Assembly (NCBI RefSeq): GCF_944323605.1
Contig: NZ_CALUTC010000001.1
Location: 248,001 to 312,000 of the forward strand
DNA: 64,000 nt
Direction: 5' to 3'
From: an uncultured Campylobacter sp.
GTDB taxonomy: Bacteria > Campylobacterota > Campylobacteria > Campylobacterales > Campylobacteraceae
Under the pieces are notes generated by a model. The model ran no database searches, was not told where the DNA came from, and worked only from the letters and a program-made list of their open reading frames with translations. How positions within the stretch are numbered: the first letter of the stretch is position 1; each line of letters begins with the position of its first letter. This document shows, in pieces, positions 46,301-53,917 of this stretch. The position numbers and the translations under genes are program-made.

Positions 46301-49300
46301 TTCTAAAAAACTTATAAGTAAAGGCGATGTTAAAAACAGCGATAATAACTTAATCATAAATAGATATGTAAGCGATTTAAATGTTAATGATAAAGAGGCA
46401 AAAGCCTTACTCACGCTTAAAGAATACAATGAAAACGGAAAAAGATTTTACAGCTTAGAATTAGAAAATTTAGAGCCCTTGTCATCGACCAAAAGGGGCG
46501 TAAATGGCGATAAAGGCTCTTTTTTTAATGGTGACCGAGACACCCCTAGCTTCTCGGCGCAAAACAATTATACCACCTTTAGAAAAAATTTACAAGAACA
46601 AGGCTTACTAGAAAATATGCCCTCTTTCACAGCTCCTAAGGATTTAAACACAAAAGAGATAGAAGAGCTAATAAAAAGATTTGATAATGTAGAAAATCTT
46701 AAAAAACACCTAAATTCAAGACCTGATGCAAAAGAAAGAATGACTTTGTTTTCTTTGCTAGATACCACGATGCAAGAGCCACAGCTTAAATGGCTAAAAG
46801 ATGGCAAGGATAAAAGATTAAAAAAATTTAAAAATGAAAATGATAGCTTAGAGCCTTATTTTTATTTGCTTGTTACAAAAGATAAGGATAAAACCTTTAT
46901 AACTCATTTAAAAACAAAGGATTTAAAATATCTAAATAAAGAACTTCAAAACGCAGATGAGATTTTAAAAGGTGCTGACATTATAGAGGGCTTTAGACAG
47001 CAGGCAGGTAGTGCCAATAATGGCATTTCACCCTCAACCTCCAAAAACAATTATACCACCTTCCGTAAGAATTTACAAGAGCAAGGGCTTTTAGATGAAG
47101 AGGCTATGAAGTTTTTAAACTATGTAGAAAATACTATTTATAATCCAAAGGGAGTTACTTTTACTCAGCTAAACAATGCCTTAAAAAACATCAACTCCTT
47201 TTACAAGCAAAGCACAAACCCGGGCTTTAAAGAACACATCAAAAACGCAGTTGAGAGCTTTTTAAGAGAGGATATAAAAAAGGGTATAAATGAAATCTTT
47301 AAGCAAGATAAAAATTTATACGCAAAGGCAAGTAAGCTTTATGAAACTTCCTTAGCTGAATACGCCCAGATGAAAGAATTACTAAAAGCAAGTGCTTACA
47401 AAAAGGCTAGAAATGAAAGCACAACACAAGTTAAAGCACTTGATGAGCTTATAAAATACTCCAAAGGACAAGGAAAAGATGGGCTAAACAATCTTGACTT
47501 TTTAAGGGCTAAGCTAGATGAAAAAGATATAGCCATTTTAGAGATGAATTTATTAAACCGACTTTATGAAAAAAGCCTTGCAAATACCGATGAGAGCTTA
47601 AGGGTTTTTGATAGCACTAGCTTTTTAAATGAGCTTAGCAGCTTACAAAATAATGCCTTTAAAAGCAAGGAAGCAAATGAGTTTATCGAGCTTGTAAAGG
47701 GCTTTGATAAGCTTTTTAAAAATGACGCAAAAATAGCTCTTGAACTAGCACCTGTTACAGCTAAAAAAGAAGGCTCTGCCCTTGCAACCTCCGCAAAGGG
47801 TGCGGTTTTGCAAAAGATTGTTAAAAGCGGCTTTGATCTGGTTTTTAGAAATTTAGGGCAAAATGTGCTTTTTGGTGCTTTTAAAGATAGCATACAAGGA
47901 GCGGCTTTAAGGTATCATCTTAAAAAAGCCCTGCAAAAAAGCGATACTATAAGCGAATTTAACAACACCCTAAGACAAAGCCTAAAAAAAGGCACTTTTA
48001 ACTCCAAAACAAAGGAACTTTCAAAAGAATTTTTAAATGAAGTAGATAAATTTTCTAAGTCCTTAGATGATGAAATTAATTTTACTATGCAAGAAAGCAA
48101 AGAAATACCTACAAAAACAGAGTTTAAAATCGATGAGAATTTACAAGCAAAATTAAATTTAGATACCGATGTTTTAAAAGCTGATTTACAAAAATTAAAA
48201 TCTACACACCCTGAACTTTTTGAAAATAAAGGAGCAGTTGCAAGGCTTATAAATAAAATAAAAGAAAATCCTACTTTTTTCTTTGATAATAATAGGCTTG
48301 ATATGAAGTTAGTAGGAGCTTATATTAAAGATAATTTTGCAGAGTTAGGCATAGTAACACAAGGTAAAAACACGGGCGATATAGGACATATACTAGAAAC
48401 TTCAAAAGCACAACAAAGAATAAAATCTTTGCAAAATAGAGAAACAAAAAGCCCTTTGGTCGAGACCGCCACCCTCGACACACTCCCTTACAATAAGGCA
48501 GATGGGCGGAATAGTGATATTTCACTTTCAAAGGACAAAGACAATTCTACCACAAATGTCGCCTCTTTGTCAAAAACAAGAGAACTTAGCAAGGATTTTT
48601 TAAACGATGTTGAAAATTTTTCTAAGAATTTAGATGATGAAGTTTTAAAGGATACAAAGCTAAGTGATGAAAGTTTAAAGGACTTACCCAAAGACTTACA
48701 AGAACAATGGATAAAAGAATTTAATCTTAAAAGCGTAGATGATGAGTTTGTTCCAAAGTTGCCAAAAGAGATAGAAAATATTTTTGAAGGTGGTATTCAT
48801 TTAAAGCTAGGTAGCTTGATAAAATTACAAGAACGAGATAGATTAGAGTTTTTAAAGAAAATCAAACCGACATTACAAGAGCCTGACGCAGTTCTTAGGC
48901 AAAACGATGGAGCTTATATTTTTATAAAAGATTTTAAGCAAAAGAAGTATTTTAGCACTGTTACTAGAAACGAAAACGGCGAATGGGTGGTTACAAGCAA
49001 TGCGCCAAAGACGCTAAACAACATCAAAAATAAAATTAGCGAGGGCGGAGAACTTGTTTATAACACTCTCCCCGAGCTTCCAATAATCGCTAAGCCCGAA
49101 TTACCCGCTAAAGCGTTGAATAGCGAGGGAGATGTTAGGCCTAATTCTAGCACAAATTTATCAAAAGAGCAAATAGAGCAAGGTAAGCCAAACATTAAAA
49201 TTCTTTCAAAAAGCTTTATTAAAGATGATTTATTAAATGTCGATGAAGATGTAAGTATAGCGGTTGTTAGCAAGGATTTTATCAAGCAAAATTTACAAAG

Positions 49301-52300
49301 AGGAAAAACACAATTTAGAAATAAAGAAAATTTAAACGTTATAAATGATATTAAAAATAATTTTAATCCAAGAGAGCATTTTAAACCAAGTTCAAACTTT
49401 GACGGCTTACCTTTGCTTACAAAAGATGGACTTGTAATAGCAGGAAATCACAGAAGCACCGCACTAAAAGAGCTTAATGAAAATGCTAAAAAAGAATATA
49501 TAGCAAAGGCAAAAGAAATTTATGGAGATGATGTTTTTAAGGGTTTTAATGAAAATGAAGCCTTTATAGTTAGAATTTTAGAAAACAATACAGATGAAAA
49601 TATAGAAAGATTGTCAAAGCTTTCAAATGACGGCAGACTTTTTGAAGAAGCTGAAAAATTTCATTCAGCAGGTGCAAAATATAAAGAAAAATTAGAAAAT
49701 ATCGTAGAAAATAAAAGTATTTATCAGATTAATAACGAAAAAGATTTAATGAGATATTTAGGCTCTAATGATATTTACGAAGCACAAAGAGCATTAATTG
49801 ATTTTTTAATACCAGATGCAAATGAAGCTGTGAAAAAATGGGAAAAGAAAAATAGCGGTGATGTTTTCTTTTCAAAAATGCTAAATGATAATGCTATAAG
49901 GCTTTTAAAATTCAAACAAGCTTTAAGCAAAAACAAGGCTTTACACGATGAAACAAAGGATTTTATAAATCTTTTTGCAAGAGCTATAGAGGGTTTAGCA
50001 CAAGAAGGCGAGTATAAAGGCAATAGTGATATTTACAAGATTTTAGAAAGGTATAGCTTACCTACTTTAGATTTTGGAACAGATGTAGGACAAAAACATA
50101 AGGACTTACAAGGCGATATTTTAGGATTTATTTTAAGATATGGAGATACGCTTACAAATCCTAGCGATTATCTAGCCAATCTTTTGCAAAATGCTACAAA
50201 ATTTGTAAATGATAATGTTTCAGCTAATATCTTTGCACCTGATGTAAAGATAAATAATTACGATATTTTAGAAACTATGCTAAAAGAACAAATTACAAAA
50301 AGTGAAAAATATCAAAAGCTAAAAGCAGGGGCTATAAATATAAGAAATGCTGAAAACAATTCAAACCTAACAAACAATAATTTAGACGAATTAAGAGCAA
50401 AGCAAAGAGCGTATGAAAACGAAAAATTAGATGATGAAAAATTAAATTTTTCTTTTAATTCTGAAAACAAACACATAAGAAGCTTAAGAGATGATTTAAA
50501 AACAAGCCTTAAAGATAATTTAAATGTAGATTTTACAAATAAGCAAACGGGTATAAAAGCAAGAATTTCAAGCGATGAGTTAAGAACAATGTCATCATCA
50601 AAAGAGGTGTTTAAAAGCGTAGATAATGGCTTTAAAAGAGAAGAATACTTTGAAGTAGCTAAAAATATTACAAATATTTTTAAAAATGCCAAGCTCAAAG
50701 AAAAGCAAGAAAGTGAGCTTAAAGGAAACAATATAAAGTCTATTTATACTTTTGAAAAAGATATAAAAATAAATGGTAAAGAAGCAATAGCTACTATAAA
50801 GGTTTTTGAAAAAGAACACGCAAATAATAAAATGAATTTTTTAAGATTGCAAGAATTAAAACCCGCCTTTTTAAAGCCTAGTGCGAAATCAGCAAAGACG
50901 GCAGATAATACTCAATCGACGGCAACCACGCACCCTGAACCCGCTAATATTGTAAAATCTGATAAAGAGTATTCTACCACAAATGTCGCCTCTTTGTCAA
51001 AAACAAGAGAACTTAGCAAGGATTTTTTAAACGATGTTGAAAATTTTTCTAAGAATTTAGATGAGGAAGTTTTAAGGGATACAAAAGCAAGCGATGAAAT
51101 CTTAAAGGACTTACCTAAAGAAAACATAAATAAAAAAGTGGCAGAGATAGCACCCTCCGATACCACTTCACAAAAGATTATTTCAAAGAAGCTAGAAAAA
51201 AAAGAAGAATTAGGCACTATAAAAGAAAGGAGCATTAAAGCCGTAGATAGATACGCACAAACACAAGCATTTAAGGCTTTAAGCAAGGATAAGCAAGAAG
51301 CTATTTTAAGCCTAAAAGATATAGTGCCAAGCCCTATGCCACAAGAAATAAAAGCTAATGATTTACAAAATTTAAAACTGCATTTTAAAGGTAAAAATGA
51401 TGAAATTCAAAGAAAAGAGCTTTTAAAACTTTTTGATATAACAAAACAAAAGCCCGATATAGAACTAAATATTAAGGTTAATAACGAGGATAGAAAAGAA
51501 TATATTAAGGCTTTTCAGCACAGAGAAAATAAGGACTTATACTATATAGCCATAACGCAAGATAAGGATAATATCTACATAACAGGTATTCCAACAACAC
51601 AGATTAAAAAAGTTATTAATGATATAGCAAAGAGTGAAGAGGTTTTAAAGCGGGGATTTTTGGAAGGATCTATTAACCCCGCCACGCCTTTAAATGAAAA
51701 TTTAAACAAAGCTTCCAACGTTCAAGAGTATTCTACCACAAATTCTATAAAATTACAAGCTAACCAACACTTAGGCACAGGTAATACTAAAAAAGTTTTT
51801 GATTTATCAAACAAAGATGATATGCAAGAGCTTAAAGCATTTTTTCATACACATAGCACAGATACACAAGAGGCAAAAGAATTATTTAATCGGGTTTTAG
51901 AACAGGCGCAACATTTCAAAATTAAAGTAAATTTTACTAATGATTTGCCAAGAGGGGCTTCAGGCGAATACGATAAATACTATTTAGTAAAGATTTTAGA
52001 TGATTACCACCCAGAGTATAAGGCACAAACATTATTTCACGAGCTTATCCATAGCGTTACAACAAATGCCATAATGTTAGTTAATGTTAGGACACATTTA
52101 GACAAAACAACACTATTACACCCTAAACAAATAGAAGCGGTAAATACTATAACAACAATCTATAAAGACATCAAAACCAAATTTCCAAAATTCAGTGCGG
52201 TATCACGGAACTATGGTATGAAAAATGAATTTGAATTTATCGCAGAATTAGCTAATCCAGAGTTTAGAGATAAACTAAAAAAACTTAATGTGTTTGAAAA

Positions 52301-52982
52301 GATTGTAGATGCTATAACAAAGATTGTAGTATATCTTAAAGATAGCGTAAGAGGCTATGGAAAACCAACGGGCAATGTGTATGAAAAAACAAAAAAAGCT
52401 CTAATAGATATAATCGATAACTACGATAAAGACTTTTTAGAGAGGTATCATAATACCTACAAAAAAGAGGGAATGAGTAGCCAAGCACATTATAACTTAA
52501 AGCTAGAATTTAAGTTTTTGAATGAAAAAGGAGAGATTGATTTTAGGGCTTTGGAGAGCGAAGCTGTTACGTTACCTAAGGCTTTAAAATTTAGTGCGTT
52601 TAAAGAAAGCATTTTACAAAGTAGTAATGCAAAGCCACAAAGCAATAATAAAGTGAGTTATAAGACTATCATAGGCGATATTAATATAAATTTGGGTTAT
52701 ACCTACTCACATTTTTTTAAAAATGGCAATGGCAAAGAAAACCGATTTAACCTCACAGGAGCTTTAACGCATATTTTAGATAATCCACTTTTTGTAACAA
52801 AAGATAAAAAGGGGGCGTATTATTTTTATAAACCCTTTAAGGACGAAAAAGGCTTTAAGCATTTAGTAAGCATTTCAGTAGATAAAAATGGGAAAATAGA
52901 GTATAGAACAAGTTATGAAGCCTCTAATACTAGACTTAAACAAATGATTAAAATGCACGAATTGGCATATTTAAAGGAGTAG
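43347..52982 (+). CDS. Giant polyvalent phage protein with multiple nuclease-like, ParB-like and zincin domains
   Basis: 3211 residues, the largest gene here. N-terminal charged region, then a glycine-rich membrane-active stretch (IRGIAGSALGATVGAGADYA, about 347-366). LPD3-like modules at about 705-850, 896-1048 and 2372-2508. Barnase/EndoU/colicin E5/RelE-like (PBECR2-type) modules at about 1089-1215, 1795-1910 and 2658-2765. A DUF3519-like module at about 1605-1705, a ParB/DdrB-like region at about 1950-2300 (VIAGNHRSTALKEL), a zincin with HELIH at 2898-2902, and a last nuclease-like domain at about 3105-3211. Polyvalent proteins are thought to enter the host with phage DNA (Iyer, Aravind and co-workers); that role here is inferred. 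Domain names are by pattern. An AAAGGGG site precedes the ATG. Confidence 0.85.
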   Translation: MYFDFNAYEAKGGNKEHFLQHVKNSYELENDDFERLENGIKSFNEKNKTNFDLYDYLKYNANNMKFKKKENLDIKTEPEKIEPKDEDFEKYKKDYAKQGFWGDVIDDVKDDIFMVDLFSDDRKKEKDYQQRILGEVKEKISQNLDENSLDEAQKKVLKDKGLSFKDLKKRHEIANKDYKDLSDDEKKIIESENGFLNSTWNNFFNEKDANHKEFKEKYNSEGVILKSLQDKLNTINHFHKKNRLATTILNPSVSDEDNKALQKDYLNSVYEVAKFAGFDDIAQDKNGGLYLIKDDKQKGELAYKVNEGFFDNFLDSLQNSKFEIASSVAGGIKGFNSGKNPRSKVIRGIAGSALGATVGAGADYAVSSYDKDKDFKDMLDYSINSGTLDLAFGTALSTAGHFIERYGVKEALKKPFAMANKALDYTPLVSTTKNFPTQNIKAAQDLVEKSVDLNTQKELDEFYKAYGGRSDLADSKALDALVDTFKVKFGEDSFISKNTQKLNDILNLNSLSAKQNALFEAIRADESGFLLPYVKEVASYDVRAFKNLKNILNLSTQRLESSLKNLNLNKGDIKGILDDLEKGTKEDYNEVMNEILAKTYDDRFKVVLSRSVTPEATSSHNLDSVMTKTQEPKILTPQGEAITPLSQKPSVFLDSTSAEKSLSNADVLNPSLVRSQVPLYSDKEAQTLLRGYKPDANSFASSKQNYNILNLKTQAKDEDFFNERLKIQELLTEQKGEVVNKNTNETAQLSNKGIKKMLSDKAISKSVDNGFSKMEHLQAVANIKTLFENSQKSLIKSDKVDDKLKIYRYKSDFNINDKDAQALITLKEYDENGKKLYSLELDELVPNKLKSRGESLSGNTSNRPHGTPSSASGSEIPTSQNNYTTFRKNLQEQGLDIDRGERNILKLKTDLKDEDFFKQRDKIIKDLKANKGEVINSYTNESAILSNAGIKKMSSDKAIAKSVDNGFSKMEHLEAVANIKELFRNSKKLISKGDVKNSDNNLIINRYVSDLNVNDKEAKALLTLKEYNENGKRFYSLELENLEPLSSTKRGVNGDKGSFFNGDRDTPSFSAQNNYTTFRKNLQEQGLLENMPSFTAPKDLNTKEIEELIKRFDNVENLKKHLNSRPDAKERMTLFSLLDTTMQEPQLKWLKDGKDKRLKKFKNENDSLEPYFYLLVTKDKDKTFITHLKTKDLKYLNKELQNADEILKGADIIEGFRQQAGSANNGISPSTSKNNYTTFRKNLQEQGLLDEEAMKFLNYVENTIYNPKGVTFTQLNNALKNINSFYKQSTNPGFKEHIKNAVESFLREDIKKGINEIFKQDKNLYAKASKLYETSLAEYAQMKELLKASAYKKARNESTTQVKALDELIKYSKGQGKDGLNNLDFLRAKLDEKDIAILEMNLLNRLYEKSLANTDESLRVFDSTSFLNELSSLQNNAFKSKEANEFIELVKGFDKLFKNDAKIALELAPVTAKKEGSALATSAKGAVLQKIVKSGFDLVFRNLGQNVLFGAFKDSIQGAALRYHLKKALQKSDTISEFNNTLRQSLKKGTFNSKTKELSKEFLNEVDKFSKSLDDEINFTMQESKEIPTKTEFKIDENLQAKLNLDTDVLKADLQKLKSTHPELFENKGAVARLINKIKENPTFFFDNNRLDMKLVGAYIKDNFAELGIVTQGKNTGDIGHILETSKAQQRIKSLQNRETKSPLVETATLDTLPYNKADGRNSDISLSKDKDNSTTNVASLSKTRELSKDFLNDVENFSKNLDDEVLKDTKLSDESLKDLPKDLQEQWIKEFNLKSVDDEFVPKLPKEIENIFEGGIHLKLGSLIKLQERDRLEFLKKIKPTLQEPDAVLRQNDGAYIFIKDFKQKKYFSTVTRNENGEWVVTSNAPKTLNNIKNKISEGGELVYNTLPELPIIAKPELPAKALNSEGDVRPNSSTNLSKEQIEQGKPNIKILSKSFIKDDLLNVDEDVSIAVVSKDFIKQNLQRGKTQFRNKENLNVINDIKNNFNPREHFKPSSNFDGLPLLTKDGLVIAGNHRSTALKELNENAKKEYIAKAKEIYGDDVFKGFNENEAFIVRILENNTDENIERLSKLSNDGRLFEEAEKFHSAGAKYKEKLENIVENKSIYQINNEKDLMRYLGSNDIYEAQRALIDFLIPDANEAVKKWEKKNSGDVFFSKMLNDNAIRLLKFKQALSKNKALHDETKDFINLFARAIEGLAQEGEYKGNSDIYKILERYSLPTLDFGTDVGQKHKDLQGDILGFILRYGDTLTNPSDYLANLLQNATKFVNDNVSANIFAPDVKINNYDILETMLKEQITKSEKYQKLKAGAINIRNAENNSNLTNNNLDELRAKQRAYENEKLDDEKLNFSFNSENKHIRSLRDDLKTSLKDNLNVDFTNKQTGIKARISSDELRTMSSSKEVFKSVDNGFKREEYFEVAKNITNIFKNAKLKEKQESELKGNNIKSIYTFEKDIKINGKEAIATIKVFEKEHANNKMNFLRLQELKPAFLKPSAKSAKTADNTQSTATTHPEPANIVKSDKEYSTTNVASLSKTRELSKDFLNDVENFSKNLDEEVLRDTKASDEILKDLPKENINKKVAEIAPSDTTSQKIISKKLEKKEELGTIKERSIKAVDRYAQTQAFKALSKDKQEAILSLKDIVPSPMPQEIKANDLQNLKLHFKGKNDEIQRKELLKLFDITKQKPDIELNIKVNNEDRKEYIKAFQHRENKDLYYIAITQDKDNIYITGIPTTQIKKVINDIAKSEEVLKRGFLEGSINPATPLNENLNKASNVQEYSTTNSIKLQANQHLGTGNTKKVFDLSNKDDMQELKAFFHTHSTDTQEAKELFNRVLEQAQHFKIKVNFTNDLPRGASGEYDKYYLVKILDDYHPEYKAQTLFHELIHSVTTNAIMLVNVRTHLDKTTLLHPKQIEAVNTITTIYKDIKTKFPKFSAVSRNYGMKNEFEFIAELANPEFRDKLKKLNVFEKIVDAITKIVVYLKDSVRGYGKPTGNVYEKTKKALIDIIDNYDKDFLERYHNTYKKEGMSSQAHYNLKLEFKFLNEKGEIDFRALESEAVTLPKALKFSAFKESILQSSNAKPQSNNKVSYKTIIGDININLGYTYSHFFKNGNGKENRFNLTGALTHILDNPLFVTKDKKGAYYFYKPFKDEKGFKHLVSISVDKNGKIEYRTSYEASNTRLKQMIKMHELAYLKE
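45986..47088 (+). repeat. Repeated junction encoding NNYTTFRKNLQEQGL, three copies
   Basis: Copies at 45986-46030, 46562-46605 and 47045-47087. The first and third share 42 identical bases; the second has drifted. They are 1059 bases apart (353 codons exactly), so recombination between copies 1 and 3 keeps the frame. Each copy directly follows a cassette. Confidence 0.85.
48544..51064 (+). repeat. 94-nt perfect direct repeat inside the giant gene
   Basis: 48544-48637 and 50971-51064 are identical over 94 bases, encoding STTNVASLSKTRELSKDF and onward. The spacing of 2427 bases is exactly 809 codons. A shorter relative of its start recurs at about 51728 (GAGTATTCTACCACAAAT). The segment between holds a nuclease-like module, the ParB-like region and the third LPD3-like module. 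Confidence 0.88.
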
Positions 52983-53316
52983 CCTTGCCTTGCGTATTAC
53001 CTAACCATTACACAATAATACGGCTCCTGACCATAGCACCACAATGGAGGTTGGCTTTTACTACTATGGCGGAAAAGGCAAAGGCTGTCTTTTATTTTAT
53101 CATAGTTTTTTACAAAATTCAATATAACCAACACATAGGCTTAGCAAGTGGAACAATAAGCGGAATTGAAACCGATGAAAATGGCAATATAACAGGCTTT
53201 GATCCGCAAAAGTTTGCTTTAGGCTTTTTAGTAACAGGCATTCCAACAAAGAAAAAGCTAAACACACTTAAAAAAGTTAAGCTTATTTTGATAGCTAGAT
53301 ATTTTATTTAAAGGAG
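52983..53316 (+). pseudogene. Decayed orphan 3' end of the giant gene family (tail copy 1)
   Basis: From 53126 the DNA encodes NQHIGLASGTISGIETDENG and then FDPQKFALGF, clearly homologous to tail copy 2 (54950-55153); after FALGF the reading diverges. Upstream, 52985-53120 contains readable pieces in other frames (for example TTMEVGFYYYGGKGKG) that look like a decayed module. No intact start; I treat the open frame 52985-53311 as a remnant. Confidence 0.6.
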
Positions 53317-53323
53317 ATGATAA

Positions 53324-53395
53324 ATGAACTATTTTAATTACTACAAATACATTGCTAAAAAAGCAAGGCTAAGATTTAGAATGATAGGTTATTGA
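53324..53395 (+). CDS. 23-residue basic peptide ORF
   Basis: ATG at 53324 preceded by AAGGAGATG, a strong site. The peptide is MNYFNYYKYIAKKARLRF plus RMIGY. Its stop overlaps the -35 of the next promoter. It shares AKKARL with the 41266-41358 peptide. Its role is unknown; it may be the end of a lost larger gene. Confidence 0.35.
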   Translation: MNYFNYYKYIAKKARLRFRMIGY

Positions 53396-53420
53396 CACGG
53401 ATACTTTTAATTGTTATAAT
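53392..53420 (+). promoter_or_regulatory. Consensus promoter of the accessory gene set (TTGACA - 17 bp - TATAAT)
   Basis: TTGACA at 53392-53397 and TATAAT at 53415-53420, spacing 17. Like the promoter at 35682 both hexamers are perfect. It drives the genes at 53446-54458 independently of the phage late boxes, which suits a cargo or immunity function expressed in the lysogen. Confidence 0.85.
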
Positions 53421-53445
53421 GGGATTTTATTCTAGAAAGATTTAA

Positions 53446-53579
53446 ATGAAAGCAAAAACAATAGAGATTAATAATAATCGTTTAAAAATATCTTTTATCC
53501 CTTTTTAGTATTAGCAAAGCAAGAATTGCTAAATTTAAAACAAAATTTAAAAAGCATTATAGAGGGATATAAAAAATGA
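53446..53579 (+). pseudogene. Small ORF split by a one-base slip in a T5 run
   Basis: ATG at 53446 reads MKAKTIEINNNRLKISFIPF to a TAG at 53508. One extra T in the CCCTTTTT run would continue as LVLAKQELLNLKQNLKSIIE and on to a TGA at 53577-53579 that overlaps the next ATG. The reconstructed product is about 44 residues with a helical C-terminus. The precise coupling to the next gene argues the intact version is real and that this copy is off, shifted, or mis-sequenced. Confidence 0.5.
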
Positions 53580-53917
53580 GCAATGCAGATCTTATCTCTA
53601 TGATGAGCACCTATTTAACCTATACTAGCATAATTATCGCTGCGATAACCCTTATTCTTGCTGCTATGACAATATGGATTACTATTCGTTTTAATAGAGA
53701 CGGAAAAAAGCTTATCCAAGAAAGTGCAAATAACTTTTTAGATAAAATATCAAAAGATGAAAATTTACGCAATGATTTAATTAATAAAATATTAGCAAAT
53801 AGGAATTTTATTCAAGAGTTTGAAAAGATGGTCGATATACATATAAGAAATAAAATAAATATGACCACAGAGGATAAGAAAGAAAAATCAAATATAGGAG
53901 GTTTAGACAATGTATAA
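53576..53917 (+). CDS. Single-pass membrane protein of the accessory set
   Basis: 113 residues: membrane helix (about 14-37: TSIIIAAITLILAAMTIWIT) then a charged helical cytoplasmic region. The ATG overlaps the TGA of the small ORF before it; its stop overlaps the start of the ImmA/IrrE-like gene. Candidate immunity or anti-toxin membrane component; no known family recognised. Confidence 0.6.
   Translation: MSNADLISMMSTYLTYTSIIIAAITLILAAMTIWITIRFNRDGKKLIQESANNFLDKISKDENLRNDLINKILANRNFIQEFEKMVDIHIRNKINMTTEDKKEKSNIGGLDNV

Noticed and set aside
50312-50731. Reverse-strand ORFs in the giant gene (for example 139 codons here)
   Set aside because: They are shadows of an AT-rich coding frame: serine/phenylalanine-rich, no ribosome binding site, while the forward frame is continuous.
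45986-51064. CRISPR-like array from the repeated blocks in the giant gene
   Set aside because: The repeats are coding, few, far apart (hundreds to thousands of bases) and spaced in whole codons; there are no cas genes.
52985-53311. Intact 108-residue gene after the giant gene
   Set aside because: The homologous part begins only at 53126 and continues a tail whose start belongs inside the giant gene; the first 45 codons look like unrelated frames joined by chance.
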